Shown here: positions 1-8,455 of the stretch, piece after piece | How the letters are laid out: every line of letters starts with the position of its first letter | How positions within the stretch are numbered: position 1 is the first letter of the stretch | Assembly: GCF_900167445.1 (NCBI RefSeq) | Contig: NZ_FUZT01000017.1 | Coordinates: forward strand, 24,248-88,247 | Length of the DNA stretch: 64,000 bases | Direction of reading: 5' to 3' | DNA from: Maledivibacter halophilus | Lineage (GTDB): Bacteria; Bacillota; Clostridia; Peptostreptococcales; Caminicellaceae | The notes under the pieces: generated by a model | The model's input: the letters and a program-made list of their open reading frames with translations, nothing else | The model's database searches: none | What the model was told of the DNA's origin: nothing | Program-made: the position numbers and the translations under genes

Positions 1-288
1 TATAGATGAATGAATTATATCTATTGTATTTTTTCTTTGATCTTTACTAAGGGTTAGAACTGTTAATATGCAGAATAAAAGAGCACCTAATGTTATTCCA
101 TACTGGGCACTTCCAAAGGATATGGTCGTGGAAGTTTTCTTGATTTCGTGCATCATCATTTCATTTGAATTGTTTATTGAATTTATTCCAAAAACCATAA
201 AGACATTCATTAGAAATATACTTGCTATGACGTTTTTTTGTTTCAGTAGAGTTTTTATTTCATTTTTTAACAATACTAAGTTATTCAT
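1..288 (-). CDS. ABC-2 type transporter permease, N-terminal part (cut by window edge)
   Basis: Ninety-six codons are open from an ATG at 288 to the left edge on the minus strand. The start overlaps the end of the upstream ATPase gene by 8 bases, so the two are translationally coupled. The peptide begins MNNLVLLKNEIKTLLKQKN, a charged cytoplasmic start, followed by a hydrophobic helix (ASIFLMNVFMVFG), an outside loop and a second hydrophobic helix (GALLFCILTVLTL). This is the usual shape of an ABC-2 family membrane subunit. It would form the channel driven by the neighbouring ATPase. The substrate is unknown, and the rest of the gene lies outside the window. Confidence 0.7.
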   Translation of the reverse strand, partial: MNNLVLLKNEIKTLLKQKNVIASIFLMNVFMVFGINSINNSNEMMMHEIKKTSTTISFGSAQYGITLGALLFCILTVLTLSKDQRKNTIDIIHSSI

Positions 289-1159
289 GGGTAAAGACTC
301 CTTCCATCATCATACAATACATATAGGCATCTTCTAAAGATGGAGTAATTTCTGCTGTATTAGGGGGTAAGTTTCTTGCAACAACCCTATAGTCCATTCC
401 TTTAGCTGTTACTCTAGTTGAAACAATCTTTAAATCTTTTTCATAAAGTTCGTCTTCTACCCCTTCCTGCTCAATAATCCCCACATGGCCAAGGGATTTT
501 TTTACCAGTTCATTGGGTAATCCGTCAAATAAAATCTTACCCTTATTGAGTATAATAAGGCGGTTGCATATGGATTCTACATCTTCAATAATATGAGTGG
601 ATAAAATTACTATTTTTTTACTGGCTCCCTTTGAAAATAGATTTCTAAACTTAATTCTTTCTTCCGGGTCAAGACCTACCGTAGGTTCATCTACAATAAA
701 TATTTCCGGGTCGTTTAGCATTGCCTGGGCTATTCCTACTCTTTGTTTTTGACCTCCTGATAGGGTTTTTATCTTTTCTTTTTTCTTTTCTGTTAAATTA
801 GTTTCATAAATGCATTTTTCAATGATTTTCTTTTTATTATTTCCTATTCCTTTTAAGCAAGCAATATAGTCAAGGAACTCTTCTACCTTGAGTTCATCAT
901 ATAATCCAAAATCCTGGGGAAGATATCCTAATCTTTCCTTTAAATAATTTTCGTTTTTCCTAAGATTTTTGTTATCTATATTTATAGACCCAGAGCTGGC
1001 TTTAAGCTGACCTATTAAAAGCTTCATAAGTGTGCTTTTCCCTGCTCCATTGGGACCAACCAGACCTATCATTCCGGGACCTTTAATATCCAAGTTTATA
1101 TTATCAAGGGCCTTCACTTTTCTGAAATTTTTACTTAAATTTTTAATATTTATTTCCAT
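281..1159 (-). CDS. ABC transporter ATP-binding protein
   Basis: This 292-residue ATPase subunit has every ABC motif: Walker A GPNGAGKST near residue 35, a Q-loop (YLPQDFG), signature LSGGQKQR near 135, Walker B IFIVDEP and the switch histidine in LSTHI. The C-terminal 90 residues resemble the tail of bacitracin/drug or Na+ exporter type ATPases. The start has a good ribosome site (AAGGAGTG) upstream. It overlaps the permease gene that follows, so the pair makes one exporter or a membrane-remodelling transporter. The substrate cannot be read from the sequence. Confidence 0.9.
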   Translation of the reverse strand: MEINIKNLSKNFRKVKALDNINLDIKGPGMIGLVGPNGAGKSTLMKLLIGQLKASSGSINIDNKNLRKNENYLKERLGYLPQDFGLYDELKVEEFLDYIACLKGIGNNKKKIIEKCIYETNLTEKKKEKIKTLSGGQKQRVGIAQAMLNDPEIFIVDEPTVGLDPEERIKFRNLFSKGASKKIVILSTHIIEDVESICNRLIILNKGKILFDGLPNELVKKSLGHVGIIEQEGVEDELYEKDLKIVSTRVTAKGMDYRVVARNLPPNTAEITPSLEDAYMYCMMMEGVFTHE

Positions 1160-1326
1160 TTAAATCACTCCTTCATTACTTATTCGTATCTGCAAGGAGA
1201 AAAGTTACACCCAAATTTAGTTCTAATTTGTTATAACTAAACAATGACTTAAAGATTGAACAAATTCAATTTGTATTCAAAACTAATTAGAAATATCCTA
1301 ATCTTGTAACTTGCAGCTTGGATCTA

Positions 1327-1363
1327 AAATATGTCGTCAGACATATTTATAATATGTTATAAT
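1327..1363 (+). promoter_or_regulatory. Perfect inverted repeat next to -10-like boxes
   Basis: AAATATGTC and GACATATTT form 9-base perfect arms around the spacer GTCA at 1327-1348. TATAAT-like boxes follow at 1348-1353 and 1358-1363, ahead of the gene starting at 1404. The repeat could be an operator over the promoter of the DUF5711 gene or of the divergent ABC operon. No convincing -35 was found. The rest of 1160-1403 shows nothing further. Confidence 0.35.
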
Positions 1364-1403
1364 AAAATCTAAGATAAATTGACCTTTTAAGGGGTGAAGG
1401 ACC

Positions 1404-2531
1404 TTGACCAAAAAAAGGAGAAAGAGTAACAATCTTAGACTTATAATTTCTTTACTAGTAATTGCTTCTATTGGTTTTGGAGTGGTAAAGTTTGTTGGAT
1501 TTATAACCTCTATTTTTAGTGATGAAGGTTTGACTTTAAAAAAGACAGAAGCTATTGAATATACAGGAAGAAAGAATGAGGATAATAAGGTAAATATAAA
1601 AAGCTTTAATGGATATATTATTAAATTTGAGGAAAAGAAATTAAGTGCATATAATGAAGACGGAGAGCAAATATGGGAAAAGGAATTAGATATTGAAGAT
1701 GTTATTTTAAGTGGAAATAAAAGTTATATAGCAGCTGTAGATTCCTTAAAGGGAAAGATATATTATCTAGATTATGAGGGGAAAATAATAATAGAAAAAA
1801 GTGTTGATAAGAAGGTAATGGATGTAAAACTCAATGATTCCGGATATGTTTTGATTATGCTGGAAAATGAGGTTTTCGTTTTTGATGAAGCTGGAGAAAT
1901 TGTTTCCAATTTTATAATCCCAAAGGGTGAAATAATTGATGGAGAATTGTCGATGGATAATAGTACAATAGCTCTTACAATCCTTGTGGTTGAGGAAAAT
2001 AAATTCTATAGTAATATTTTGTTTTATTCTCTGGATGGTAAGGTGCTAGCTGGGAAAAAATTTGATAATGAGGTTACTTATAAGATATTTTTAACTAGGG
2101 ATAACAATTTGGTGGTTCTAACTAATAATAGCATGATGATGATGACTACAGAGGATAATATTTTGTGGGAAAAAGATATTGGAGAAACTTTAAACAAAGG
2201 AATTTTGACGGAGAATGAATTATTAATACTTAATCTTATTAAAAAGAACAACACAATAATAGATACTAAAAATAGGAGTGTTATTAGCCAGGTAGATTTA
2301 AATGGAAATGTTTTAAGTAATACTCCTGTTGCAGGAGAAGTATTGGGACTTGATGTAATAGATGATAGAATAGCTGTCTTTACAGATAGAACAATATATG
2401 TTATGGATAAAAAAGGAAATAAAATTATAGAGAAGAAAATTAACAAAGACATAAAAAATATAAACTGGATTTCTAAGAAGAAGCTTTTGATTATCTATAG
2501 GAGTAAGCTTGAAATAATGGAGATAGGCTAG
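1404..2531 (+). CDS. DUF5711-like membrane-anchored beta-propeller protein
   Basis: This protein has 375 residues. A basic N-terminus (TKKRRKSNNLR) precedes one membrane helix at about residues 13-33. The remainder is built of repeated short beta-rich units (GKIYYLDYEGKII, IYVMDKKGNKII) like PQQ/WD-type propeller blades. It is probably displayed outside the membrane. The TTG start follows GGGGTGAAGG. It lies 27 bases before a CvpA-family gene, and this pairing suggests an envelope or division-related role. No catalytic motif is visible. The family name is from memory and the function is unknown. Confidence 0.7.
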   Translation: MTKKRRKSNNLRLIISLLVIASIGFGVVKFVGFITSIFSDEGLTLKKTEAIEYTGRKNEDNKVNIKSFNGYIIKFEEKKLSAYNEDGEQIWEKELDIEDVILSGNKSYIAAVDSLKGKIYYLDYEGKIIIEKSVDKKVMDVKLNDSGYVLIMLENEVFVFDEAGEIVSNFIIPKGEIIDGELSMDNSTIALTILVVEENKFYSNILFYSLDGKVLAGKKFDNEVTYKIFLTRDNNLVVLTNNSMMMMTTEDNILWEKDIGETLNKGILTENELLILNLIKKNNTIIDTKNRSVISQVDLNGNVLSNTPVAGEVLGLDVIDDRIAVFTDRTIYVMDKKGNKIIEKKINKDIKNINWISKKKLLIIYRSKLEIMEIG

Positions 2532-2558
2532 TAGGTTTGAGGGGAGGGGGACAAACCA

Positions 2559-3290
2559 GTGAATTGGATGGATGTATGTGTTATCATTATTATTGTAATA
2601 ACTGCCCTTAAAGGACTTAGCATAGGTCTTGTACTATCTTTTTTTAATATAGCTGGTTATATAGTAGCAGGTATTATTGCAAAAATATATTATCCTTTTG
2701 TATCTAAATTTATAATAGAGAATACAAATTGGTTTTATAGGGTACAAGGATTTATATTTAAAAATATGAAGTACTTAGCAGGAAATGATGCACAAGCTGG
2801 TGAGGGCTTGCAGAAAAATGTTTTTCAAATGATGAATTTACCAAAAACCTTGGAAAATTTATTTATGAAAAGCGATGCTTTTACACAGTATAATGAGGAC
2901 GCAATGTACAATATTAATACATATATATCAGAATTAGTTGCTAAATTAATATTAGATTTATTTAGTATAATAATAATTTTTATAATAGCAAAAATAGTAT
3001 TAAATATTTTAGCAGGGGTATTAAATGGATTGGCTTCACTTCCAATTATTAATCAGTTTAATAGTCTGGGAGGACTTGTGTTTGGAGCTTTAAAGGGTGT
3101 GATTATAGTATTCATATTTGCTGCTGTAATGATTCCTATCGTTTCAATTTTTCCAAATAGCTCACTGGTAAATTCTCTACAAGCTTCAAGTATTGCAAAG
3201 TCCTTTTATGATTACAATATTCTTTTATATATGCTTAAAAATATTGTAGGCTATAGTGACTATTTGAGCAAATTAGGTTTCTTAATATAG
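2559..3290 (+). CDS. CvpA family membrane protein
   Basis: This 243-residue protein begins MNWMDVCVIIIIVITALKG, the typical opening of the CvpA/colicin V production family, and has about four hydrophobic helices. A central hydrophilic insert covers roughly residues 65-120. The GTG start at 2559 sits 8 bases after a strong GGGGAGGGGG site. CvpA proteins are inner-membrane proteins linked to envelope homeostasis. The molecular function is not settled. It is probably cotranscribed with the preceding propeller gene. Confidence 0.8.
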   Translation: MNWMDVCVIIIIVITALKGLSIGLVLSFFNIAGYIVAGIIAKIYYPFVSKFIIENTNWFYRVQGFIFKNMKYLAGNDAQAGEGLQKNVFQMMNLPKTLENLFMKSDAFTQYNEDAMYNINTYISELVAKLILDLFSIIIIFIIAKIVLNILAGVLNGLASLPIINQFNSLGGLVFGALKGVIIVFIFAAVMIPIVSIFPNSSLVNSLQASSIAKSFYDYNILLYMLKNIVGYSDYLSKLGFLI

Positions 3291-3468
3291 ATTTGTTTTA
3301 CTATAGAAAAAAATTATAGAAAACAAATAATTATAGAAAAAAATTATAAGAATAATTTTAAAATACCTACTTTAATACTGGGTATAAGTATTATAATAAA
3401 GATATGTGAGAAAATTTAATTTATATTAGATTCTAATGTTGATTATCCATAATGAGGAGGAATATAGA

Positions 3469-4059
3469 ATGAAGCATGAAGTTGACGCAAGGGGAATGCA
3501 GTGTCCTAAACCAGTTATTGAAACTAAAAAAGCAATAGAAACTATAGGTCAGGGAACTATAACTACTATAGTTGATAATGAAATAGCTAAGGAAAATGTA
3601 TCCAAATTAGCTAAAAGTTTAAACTATGATGTGGATGTGAAAGAGATAAATGGAGATTATTATGTAAATATTAATAAAGAAGTATTAGAAAATGATTTTA
3701 TGCCAAAGAGTAGAGCTTCAACTAAGGATTTGGTAATTGTTATAGGAAAAGATTCAATGGGAGATGGATCGGAAGAATTAGGAAAGGTTCTTATAAAAGG
3801 ATATTTTTATACGTTGACTGAGCTTAAGCCATATCCTAAGGCGATATTGTTTATAAATGGTGGTGTTAGACTTACTACAGAGGGCTCTGAAGTTATAGAT
3901 CATATAAGAACCTTAGAAAGCGAAGGGGTAGAAATTCTTTCCTGTGGCACATGCCTAGATTACTTTAATTTAAAGAACAAGCTAATGGTAGGTGGAGTTT
4001 CCAATATGTATACCATAGTAGAAACAATGAATGAAGCAAAAAATACTATTAGAATTTAA
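3469..4059 (+). CDS. yedF: Sulfurtransferase-like selenium metabolism protein YedF
   Basis: The N-terminal 70 residues are a TusA-type domain with the sulfur-carrier motif GMQCPKP. The C-terminal 110 residues are a DsrE-like domain with Cys residues in the stretch LSCGTCLDY. This two-domain layout is that of YedF, found with selenium metabolism genes. The start is placed at the ATG at 3469, because GAGGAGG lies 8 bases before it. An upstream in-frame start at 3436 has no such site. It is followed 14 bases later by a DUF3343 gene, a common partner. Selenium use by this organism is inferred only. Confidence 0.85.
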   Translation: MKHEVDARGMQCPKPVIETKKAIETIGQGTITTIVDNEIAKENVSKLAKSLNYDVDVKEINGDYYVNINKEVLENDFMPKSRASTKDLVIVIGKDSMGDGSEELGKVLIKGYFYTLTELKPYPKAILFINGGVRLTTEGSEVIDHIRTLESEGVEILSCGTCLDYFNLKNKLMVGGVSNMYTIVETMNEAKNTIRI

Positions 4060-4073
4060 AAGGAGTAGTTAGT

Positions 4074-4346
4074 TTGGAAAAGGAATTTTATGTAATAGCC
4101 TTTGAATCAACCCATTATGCAATTATGATTGAAAAAAAGTTAAAGGAAAAATATAATATTCAAACAATACCTACACCTAGAGAAATAACTGCAAGCTGTG
4201 GATTATCCATAAAATTTGAAGGTGAAATCTTAGAAGATATAAAAAATGAGTTAATATATCAAAAATCTGACATGAATTTACTGAATATATATAGAATAAT
4301 AAGGGTAGGAAATAAGAAGGAAGCAGAAAAAATAAATTGGAGGTAA
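4074..4346 (+). CDS. DUF3343 domain protein
   Basis: This 90-residue protein begins with TTG after AAGGAG (4060-4065). It has the DUF3343 pattern: an opening FYVIAFESTHYAIMIEKKL, then PTPREITASCGLSIKF with a conserved cysteine. Members sit beside yedF/TusA-like genes and probably act in sulfur or selenium transfer, although this is not proven. It overlaps nothing and lies 6 bases before the MscS gene. Confidence 0.8.
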   Translation: MEKEFYVIAFESTHYAIMIEKKLKEKYNIQTIPTPREITASCGLSIKFEGEILEDIKNELIYQKSDMNLLNIYRIIRVGNKKEAEKINWR

Positions 4347-4352
4347 TAGACT

Positions 4353-5237
4353 TTGGAGATCCAACAAGCATTTTCGAATTTTACCGACGAGATGAAGATT
4401 ATGATGGCTGAATATTTGAGCCCCGATAAAATTGGTAAAGTGTTGGTTAAAGCCACAAAAATTATACTAATAATAATTTTAGCTAGGCTTGTAATTAGAA
4501 TTACGAATGCTTTGATAGACAAGTTTATTGACAATAGAGATAAGGTCAAGCTTAAACTTGATGAAAGCAGAATTAATACGGCAAAGGGAGTATTAAAGAG
4601 CATCACAAGGTATACTATTTATTTTATTGCCCTTGTACCCATACTTGCTGAAATGAACATAGATATTAAAAGTATAATAGCTGCAGCAGGAATAGGAGGT
4701 CTTGCCATAGGTTTTGGTGCTCAAAACCTTGTTAAGGATATTATAACAGGGTTTTTCATATTGTTTGAAGATCAGTTTGCAGTAGGGGATTATATAGAAA
4801 TAGAAGGTAAGAATGGAGTAGTAGAGGAGATGGCCTTAAGAATCACTAAGATAAGGGATTTTAGCGGAGATCTTCATATAATTCCAAATGGAGCTATTAC
4901 AAAGGTTACCAATAGATGTAGAGGCAATATGAGGGCAAAGGTGGATATGAGTATAGCCTATGAGGAGAATATAGAAAGGGCTATAAATGTCTTAAAAAGG
5001 GCGAGCGAAAGTATTTCCAAAGAGAATAATGATATTATTGAAGGGCCAATTGTTCTTGGGGTTACAAGTTTTGGAGCCTCTGATGTTATTATTACAATTA
5101 TAGCCAAGGTAAAGCCAATGTCTCAGTGGGAAGTGGAGAGAATCATGAGAAAAAGATTTAAAGAAGTTTTTGATGAAGAAGGAATAGAAATACCTTATCC
5201 AAAGAGAGTCGTTTATAATGAAAATACAAGTGAGTAA
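4353..5237 (+). CDS. Small-conductance mechanosensitive ion channel (MscS family)
   Basis: This 294-residue protein has three membrane helices within the first 125 residues. The pore-lining helix has a glycine/alanine pattern (IAAAGIGGLAIGFGAQNLV). It is followed by the MscS beta domain (FAVGDYIEIEGKNGVVEEM, HIIPNGAITKVTN) and the C-terminal alpha/beta vestibule domain. It opens under membrane tension to release solutes during osmotic downshock. The start is TTG at 4353 after GGAGGT. It sits at the end of the yedF-DUF3343 run and is followed by a strong hairpin. Confidence 0.93.
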   Translation: MEIQQAFSNFTDEMKIMMAEYLSPDKIGKVLVKATKIILIIILARLVIRITNALIDKFIDNRDKVKLKLDESRINTAKGVLKSITRYTIYFIALVPILAEMNIDIKSIIAAAGIGGLAIGFGAQNLVKDIITGFFILFEDQFAVGDYIEIEGKNGVVEEMALRITKIRDFSGDLHIIPNGAITKVTNRCRGNMRAKVDMSIAYEENIERAINVLKRASESISKENNDIIEGPIVLGVTSFGASDVIITIIAKVKPMSQWEVERIMRKRFKEVFDEEGIEIPYPKRVVYNENTSE

Positions 5238-5271
5238 TAAGATATAGAGATCAAAGGGAATCACTTATTTA

Positions 5272-5316
5272 TACATATCAAAAGCTCTTAGAAATCCTAA
5301 GGCTTTGATATGTGTA
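5272..5316 (+). terminator. Long hairpin between MscS and DUF951 genes
   Basis: A 20-base left arm (5272-5291) pairs with 5297-5316 around a 5-base AAATC loop, with one mismatch or bulge. The following T stretch is weak (GGATTTTTG), so it may terminate partially. The downstream gene starts only 55 bases later. Confidence 0.6.
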
Positions 5317-5371
5317 AATGGATTTTTGTTATGAAAATTCTACATCTTTATTGTTAGGAGGTGTATTATCT

Positions 5372-5563
5372 ATGCCTATGGAATTGAATGTAGGTGATAT
5401 AGTTGAGACAAGGAAAAATCATCCCTGTGGCAATAATAGATTTGAAATAATGAGAACAGGAATGGATTTTAGAATTAGATGTTTAGAATGTAATAAACAA
5501 ATATGGATATCGAGGCCAAAACTTGAAAAGAGAATAAAGAAAATAGAAAAAAATGATGAATAA
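5372..5563 (+). CDS. DUF951 domain protein
   Basis: This 63-residue protein matches DUF951: LNVGDIVETRKNHPCGNNRFEIMRTGMDFRIRC is its core, here cited by positions 4-36, followed by the CLEC pair and basic tail. The start is the ATG at 5372, because AGGAGGT lies at 5357-5363. The earlier in-frame ATG at 5318 falls beside the upstream hairpin and has no ribosome site. The function is unknown. The conserved Cys and His suggest metal or nucleic acid binding. In Firmicutes it often sits near MscS and ychF/rpsF genes. Confidence 0.8.
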   Translation: MPMELNVGDIVETRKNHPCGNNRFEIMRTGMDFRIRCLECNKQIWISRPKLEKRIKKIEKNDE

Positions 5564-5566
5564 TAA

Positions 5567-5598
5567 AAGATGATATCAAAAAAGGTATCATCCTTTTT
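5567..5598 (+). terminator. Rho-independent terminator after DUF951
   Basis: AAGATGATATC pairs with GGTATCATCCTTTT across a short A-rich loop, followed by a T run. It ends the transcript before the aminotransferase promoter. Confidence 0.75.
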
Positions 5599-5636
5599 AG
5601 TTAAAAAATTATCAAAAAATTTTATAACTAAAAAAA

Positions 5637-5665
5637 TTTCAATAATTACAAAAAAGTGATATAAT
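5637..5665 (+). promoter_or_regulatory. Extended -10 promoter for the aminotransferase gene
   Basis: TG-A-TATAAT (5657-5665) is an extended -10 box. A weak TTTCAA -35 box lies 17 bases upstream at 5637-5642. The gene starts 58 bases later. Confidence 0.5.
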
Positions 5666-5723
5666 GTAAATAGTCGGGTAAACCTTTTCCAAATATTAAA
5701 ATATTTTGGAGGTGTATTTTATA

Positions 5724-6908
5724 ATGGAATTGAATTATTCTGATCGCATGGGAGGTATTAAGGCTTCTGAAATTCGTGAGCTACTAAAACTCACTGTGAG
5801 ACCAGAGGTTATATCCTTTGCAGGAGGATTGCCAGCACCAGAGTTGTTTCCTGTAGAAGAATTGAAGAAGGTATCGCAAAAGGTTTTAGAGGAAGATGGA
5901 CAGAGTGCTCTTCAATATAGTCCAACAGAGGGATTTCCTCCTCTAAGAGAAAAGATAGCCGAAAGAATGGAAAAGATGGGTGTAAAGACAGCTGCTGATA
6001 ATATTTTAATTACAAATGGATCCCAACAGGGACTTGATTTTAGTGGTAAGATATTCTTAAATCCAGATGACATTGTTATTGTTGAAAGCCCAAGTTATTT
6101 AGGAGCTATAAATGCTTTTAAGGCATATCAGTGTAAATTTCTTGAAGTACCTACTGATAATGATGGTATGATTATGGAAAAGCTAGAAGAGGCCCTTAAG
6201 ACTAAGGAAAACATCAAAATGATATATGTAATTCCTGATTTTCAAAATCCATCGGGAAGAACATGGTCATTAGAAAGGCGACAAAAGTTAGTAGAGCTAG
6301 CTAATGAGTACAACTTACCTATTATAGAAGATAACCCATATGGAGAATTAAGATTTGAGGGTGAAAGATTACCTTCAATTAAGTCAATTGATACTGAAGG
6401 AAGAGTAATATTTCTTGGAACTTTTTCAAAGACATTTTGCCCTGGACTTAGAATAGGCTGGGTATGTGCAAGTGATGAAGTACTAAATAAATATATATTA
6501 GTTAAACAGGGGGCAGATCTTCAAAGCAATTCTATGTCTCAAAGAGAACTGGATGCATTTTTAGATGTATATGATTTAGATGAACATATAGAAAAAATTA
6601 AAAAATTGTATAAATCTCGTCGTGATCTTATGCTGGAGACAATGAAAGAACATTTTCCAAAGGAGGTTAAGTTTACCCATCCTGAGGGCGGATTATTTAC
6701 CTGGGCAGTATTGCCTGAGCATGTTAATGCAAGGGAGCTTATGAAAAAATCCCTTGAAAGGAACGTTGCATTTGTACCTGGAGGGTCATTTTTCCCTAAT
6801 GGTGGCAATGAAAATACAATGAGAATAAATTATTCAAATATGCCTGAAAATAGAATTGTTGAAGGAATTAAGATTTTAGGAGAGGTTATAAAAGAAGAAT
6901 TAAAATGA
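5724..6908 (+). CDS. PLP-dependent class I/II aminotransferase (2-aminoadipate/valine-pyruvate type)
   Basis: This is a fold-type I PLP aminotransferase of 394 residues. Visible motifs are the N-terminal substrate segment VISFAGGLPAPELFP, the ring-stacking VESPSYLGAINAF, NPSG (in DFQNPSGRTW), the DNPYGELRF aspartate/tyrosine pair and the PLP lysine in GTFSKTFCPGLRIGW. This pattern matches the LysN/aromatic or 2-aminoadipate aminotransferase subgroup without a MocR DNA-binding domain. It probably moves amino groups between 2-oxoglutarate and broad substrates. The ATG at 5724 is chosen because GGAGGTG (5708-5714) fits it. It is monocistronic, with its own promoter and terminator. Confidence 0.85.
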   Translation: MELNYSDRMGGIKASEIRELLKLTVRPEVISFAGGLPAPELFPVEELKKVSQKVLEEDGQSALQYSPTEGFPPLREKIAERMEKMGVKTAADNILITNGSQQGLDFSGKIFLNPDDIVIVESPSYLGAINAFKAYQCKFLEVPTDNDGMIMEKLEEALKTKENIKMIYVIPDFQNPSGRTWSLERRQKLVELANEYNLPIIEDNPYGELRFEGERLPSIKSIDTEGRVIFLGTFSKTFCPGLRIGWVCASDEVLNKYILVKQGADLQSNSMSQRELDAFLDVYDLDEHIEKIKKLYKSRRDLMLETMKEHFPKEVKFTHPEGGLFTWAVLPEHVNARELMKKSLERNVAFVPGGSFFPNGGNENTMRINYSNMPENRIVEGIKILGEVIKEELK

Positions 6909-6980
6909 AAAAACTATAGGAATTATAAGTAAAGACTTTAATTTTAGACGGAGTTATATTTACTATAGGATATATAAATA

Positions 6981-7015
6981 AAAAAAGCTATACTTTTTAG
7001 AGTATAGCTTTTTTT
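6981..7015 (+). terminator. Rho-independent terminator after the aminotransferase
   Basis: The perfect stem AAAAAAGCTATACT / AGTATAGCTTTTTTT has a 6-base loop and a seven-T tail. Confidence 0.9.
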
Positions 7016-7040
7016 AAAATATAAAAATATGATTTATATA

Positions 7041-7069
7041 TTGAATAAAAGTTAGATAAATGATATAAT
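7041..7069 (+). promoter_or_regulatory. Promoter of the rpsF-ssb-rpsR operon
   Basis: TTGAAT (7041-7046), a 17-base spacer and TATAAT (7064-7069, with TG one base before) form a near-consensus sigma-A promoter. The 75-base leader that follows has a G/C-richer segment (7095-7135) that could fold as an autoregulatory S6:S18-type leader. I could not see the expected conserved bulge, so that remains a guess. Confidence 0.75.
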
Positions 7070-7145
7070 CTAAAGTTGTGAATATAAAATATATTCTCTC
7101 TGCTCTGCTTGAGTAGGGCCATGAAGACCATAGGGAGGTGTAAAA

Positions 7146-7433
7146 ATGAGAAAGTATGAAACTATGTTCATAGTAAAACCAGATGTTGAAGAGGAAAAAA
7201 GAAATGAATTAATCGAAAAATTCAAGGGAATCATTGAAACAGATGGTGAAATTGAAGAGGTTAATGAATGGGGAACAAAAAAATTAGCCTATGAGATTGA
7301 TAAGCTCAAAGAGGGTTACTATGTGCTAATTAATTTTAAAGCAAATACCGATTTGCCTAAAGAATTAGAGAGAAATTTCAAAATAACTGATGGGATCATT
7401 AGATATATCGTTATTAATTTAGAAGAGAAATAG
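7146..7433 (+). CDS. rpsF: 30S ribosomal protein S6
   Basis: This protein has 95 residues, the normal length for S6. It opens MRKYETMFIVKPDVEEE and carries the conserved WGTKKLAYEIDKLKEGYYVLINF segment (residues 39-61) and the RYIVINLEE end. S6 binds 16S rRNA with S18 in the platform of the small subunit. AGGGAGGTG precedes the ATG. It is first in the classical rpsF-ssb-rpsR operon. Confidence 0.97.
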   Translation: MRKYETMFIVKPDVEEEKRNELIEKFKGIIETDGEIEEVNEWGTKKLAYEIDKLKEGYYVLINFKANTDLPKELERNFKITDGIIRYIVINLEEK

Positions 7434-7464
7434 AGAATCTAAAAATAATAAGGTGGGGGATCGA

Positions 7465-7878
7465 ATGAATAGTGTAGTAATGATTGGAAGACTTACCAGA
7501 GATCCTGAGCTTCGTTTCACAGCAGGTAGTGGTAAGGCAGTTGCCACCTTTTCTATAGCAGTAGATAGACCATTTTCTAAGAATAGAGAAACGGATTTTT
7601 TCAGAGTAGTTGTATGGGGAAAAGCAGGTGAGAACTGCGCTAATTATTTAGCAAAAGGAAGATTAGTTGGTGTACAGGGTAGATTACAAAATAATAGATG
7701 GGAAGATCAGGACGGAAGAAAACGTAATAGAGATGAAATAGTGGCCGATAGAGTAGAATTTCTTGAATGGGGAAATAAAAAAGACAATAATGACAACTTT
7801 AATCCTGAACTACCAGATTTTAATGATGGTGCAGACGATTTTCAAGCTATAGAAGACGACGATGATGTTCCGTTTTAG
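7465..7878 (+). CDS. ssb: Single-stranded DNA-binding protein
   Basis: This protein has 137 residues. The OB-fold N-terminus (MNSVVMIGRLTRDPELRF, then DFFRVVVWGKAGENCANYL) is followed by an acidic linker and the terminal DDDDVPF tip, the docking peptide for replication and repair partners. The start is the ATG at 7465 with AAGGTGGGGG at 7450-7459. An in-frame GTG at 7453 would lie inside that site. It sits between rpsF and rpsR, as in most Firmicutes. Confidence 0.97.
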   Translation: MNSVVMIGRLTRDPELRFTAGSGKAVATFSIAVDRPFSKNRETDFFRVVVWGKAGENCANYLAKGRLVGVQGRLQNNRWEDQDGRKRNRDEIVADRVEFLEWGNKKDNNDNFNPELPDFNDGADDFQAIEDDDDVPF

Positions 7879-7893
7879 GACAAGGAGGGAAGT

Positions 7894-8118
7894 ATGTTGA
7901 GAAGAAGAAAAAGAAAAAAGATTTGTAGTTTTTGTGCTAATAAAGTTAAGCAAATAGATTATAAAGATACTAAATTTTTACAAAAATATGTAACCGATAG
8001 AGGAAAAATTCTTCCAAGAAGAATAACTGGTAACTGTGCTAACCATCAAAGACAGTTGACTAGAGCCGTTAAAAGAGCAAGAATTATGGCATTATTACCA
8101 TTCTCCATAGGTGAATAA
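7894..8118 (+). CDS. rpsR: 30S ribosomal protein S18
   Basis: This 74-residue protein has the S18 core DYKDTKFLQKYVTDRGKILPRR and the C-terminal basic helix. Two cysteines near the N-terminus (ICSFCANK) and two further residues (NCANH) make it look like a zinc-binding C+ S18 paralogue. AAGGAGGG precedes the ATG. A terminator follows, closing the operon. Confidence 0.96.
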   Translation: MLRRRKRKKICSFCANKVKQIDYKDTKFLQKYVTDRGKILPRRITGNCANHQRQLTRAVKRARIMALLPFSIGE

Positions 8119-8139
8119 AATATTTATGAATATATTTAG

Positions 8140-8176
8140 CACAAGGATTGTTTATATAGACTCTCCTTGTGTTTTT
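8140..8176 (+). terminator. Terminator of the rpsF operon
   Basis: CACAAGGA pairs with TCCTTGTG and is followed by TTTTT. From here to 8455 the DNA is AT-rich, with no gene. A TATAAT at 8345-8350 may serve the next gene. Confidence 0.8.
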
Positions 8177-8455
8177 ATATTTTTATGTAATATAATTTAT
8201 ATAGTGAAATAAATTTAATTGTTTTAACAGAGATAGATATTATTTTATCTTAAGTTTATAAATCTTTAAAAGCGTATACCTATAATAAAAGCTGGCTTAT
8301 ATGAGGAAATTAATATAAAATATACATATTACATGCATATTTGTTATAATGTATATAAGTTGTAATAAGATTTTACAGAGGGCTTTACACAATTTTTTGT
8401 TAATAAACAGTTTAGCTTGTTTATTGATAAAAGATTTAAAGCAGGGGGGAATAAG

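Noticed and set aside
68..337. 89-codon plus-strand open frame at the left edge
   Set aside because: It is antisense to the start of the ABC permease and the end of the ATPase, both of which have convincing family features.
7070..7145. S6:S18 autoregulatory RNA leader before rpsF
   Set aside because: The position fits, but the characteristic conserved bulge could not be recognised, so it is mentioned only as a possibility.
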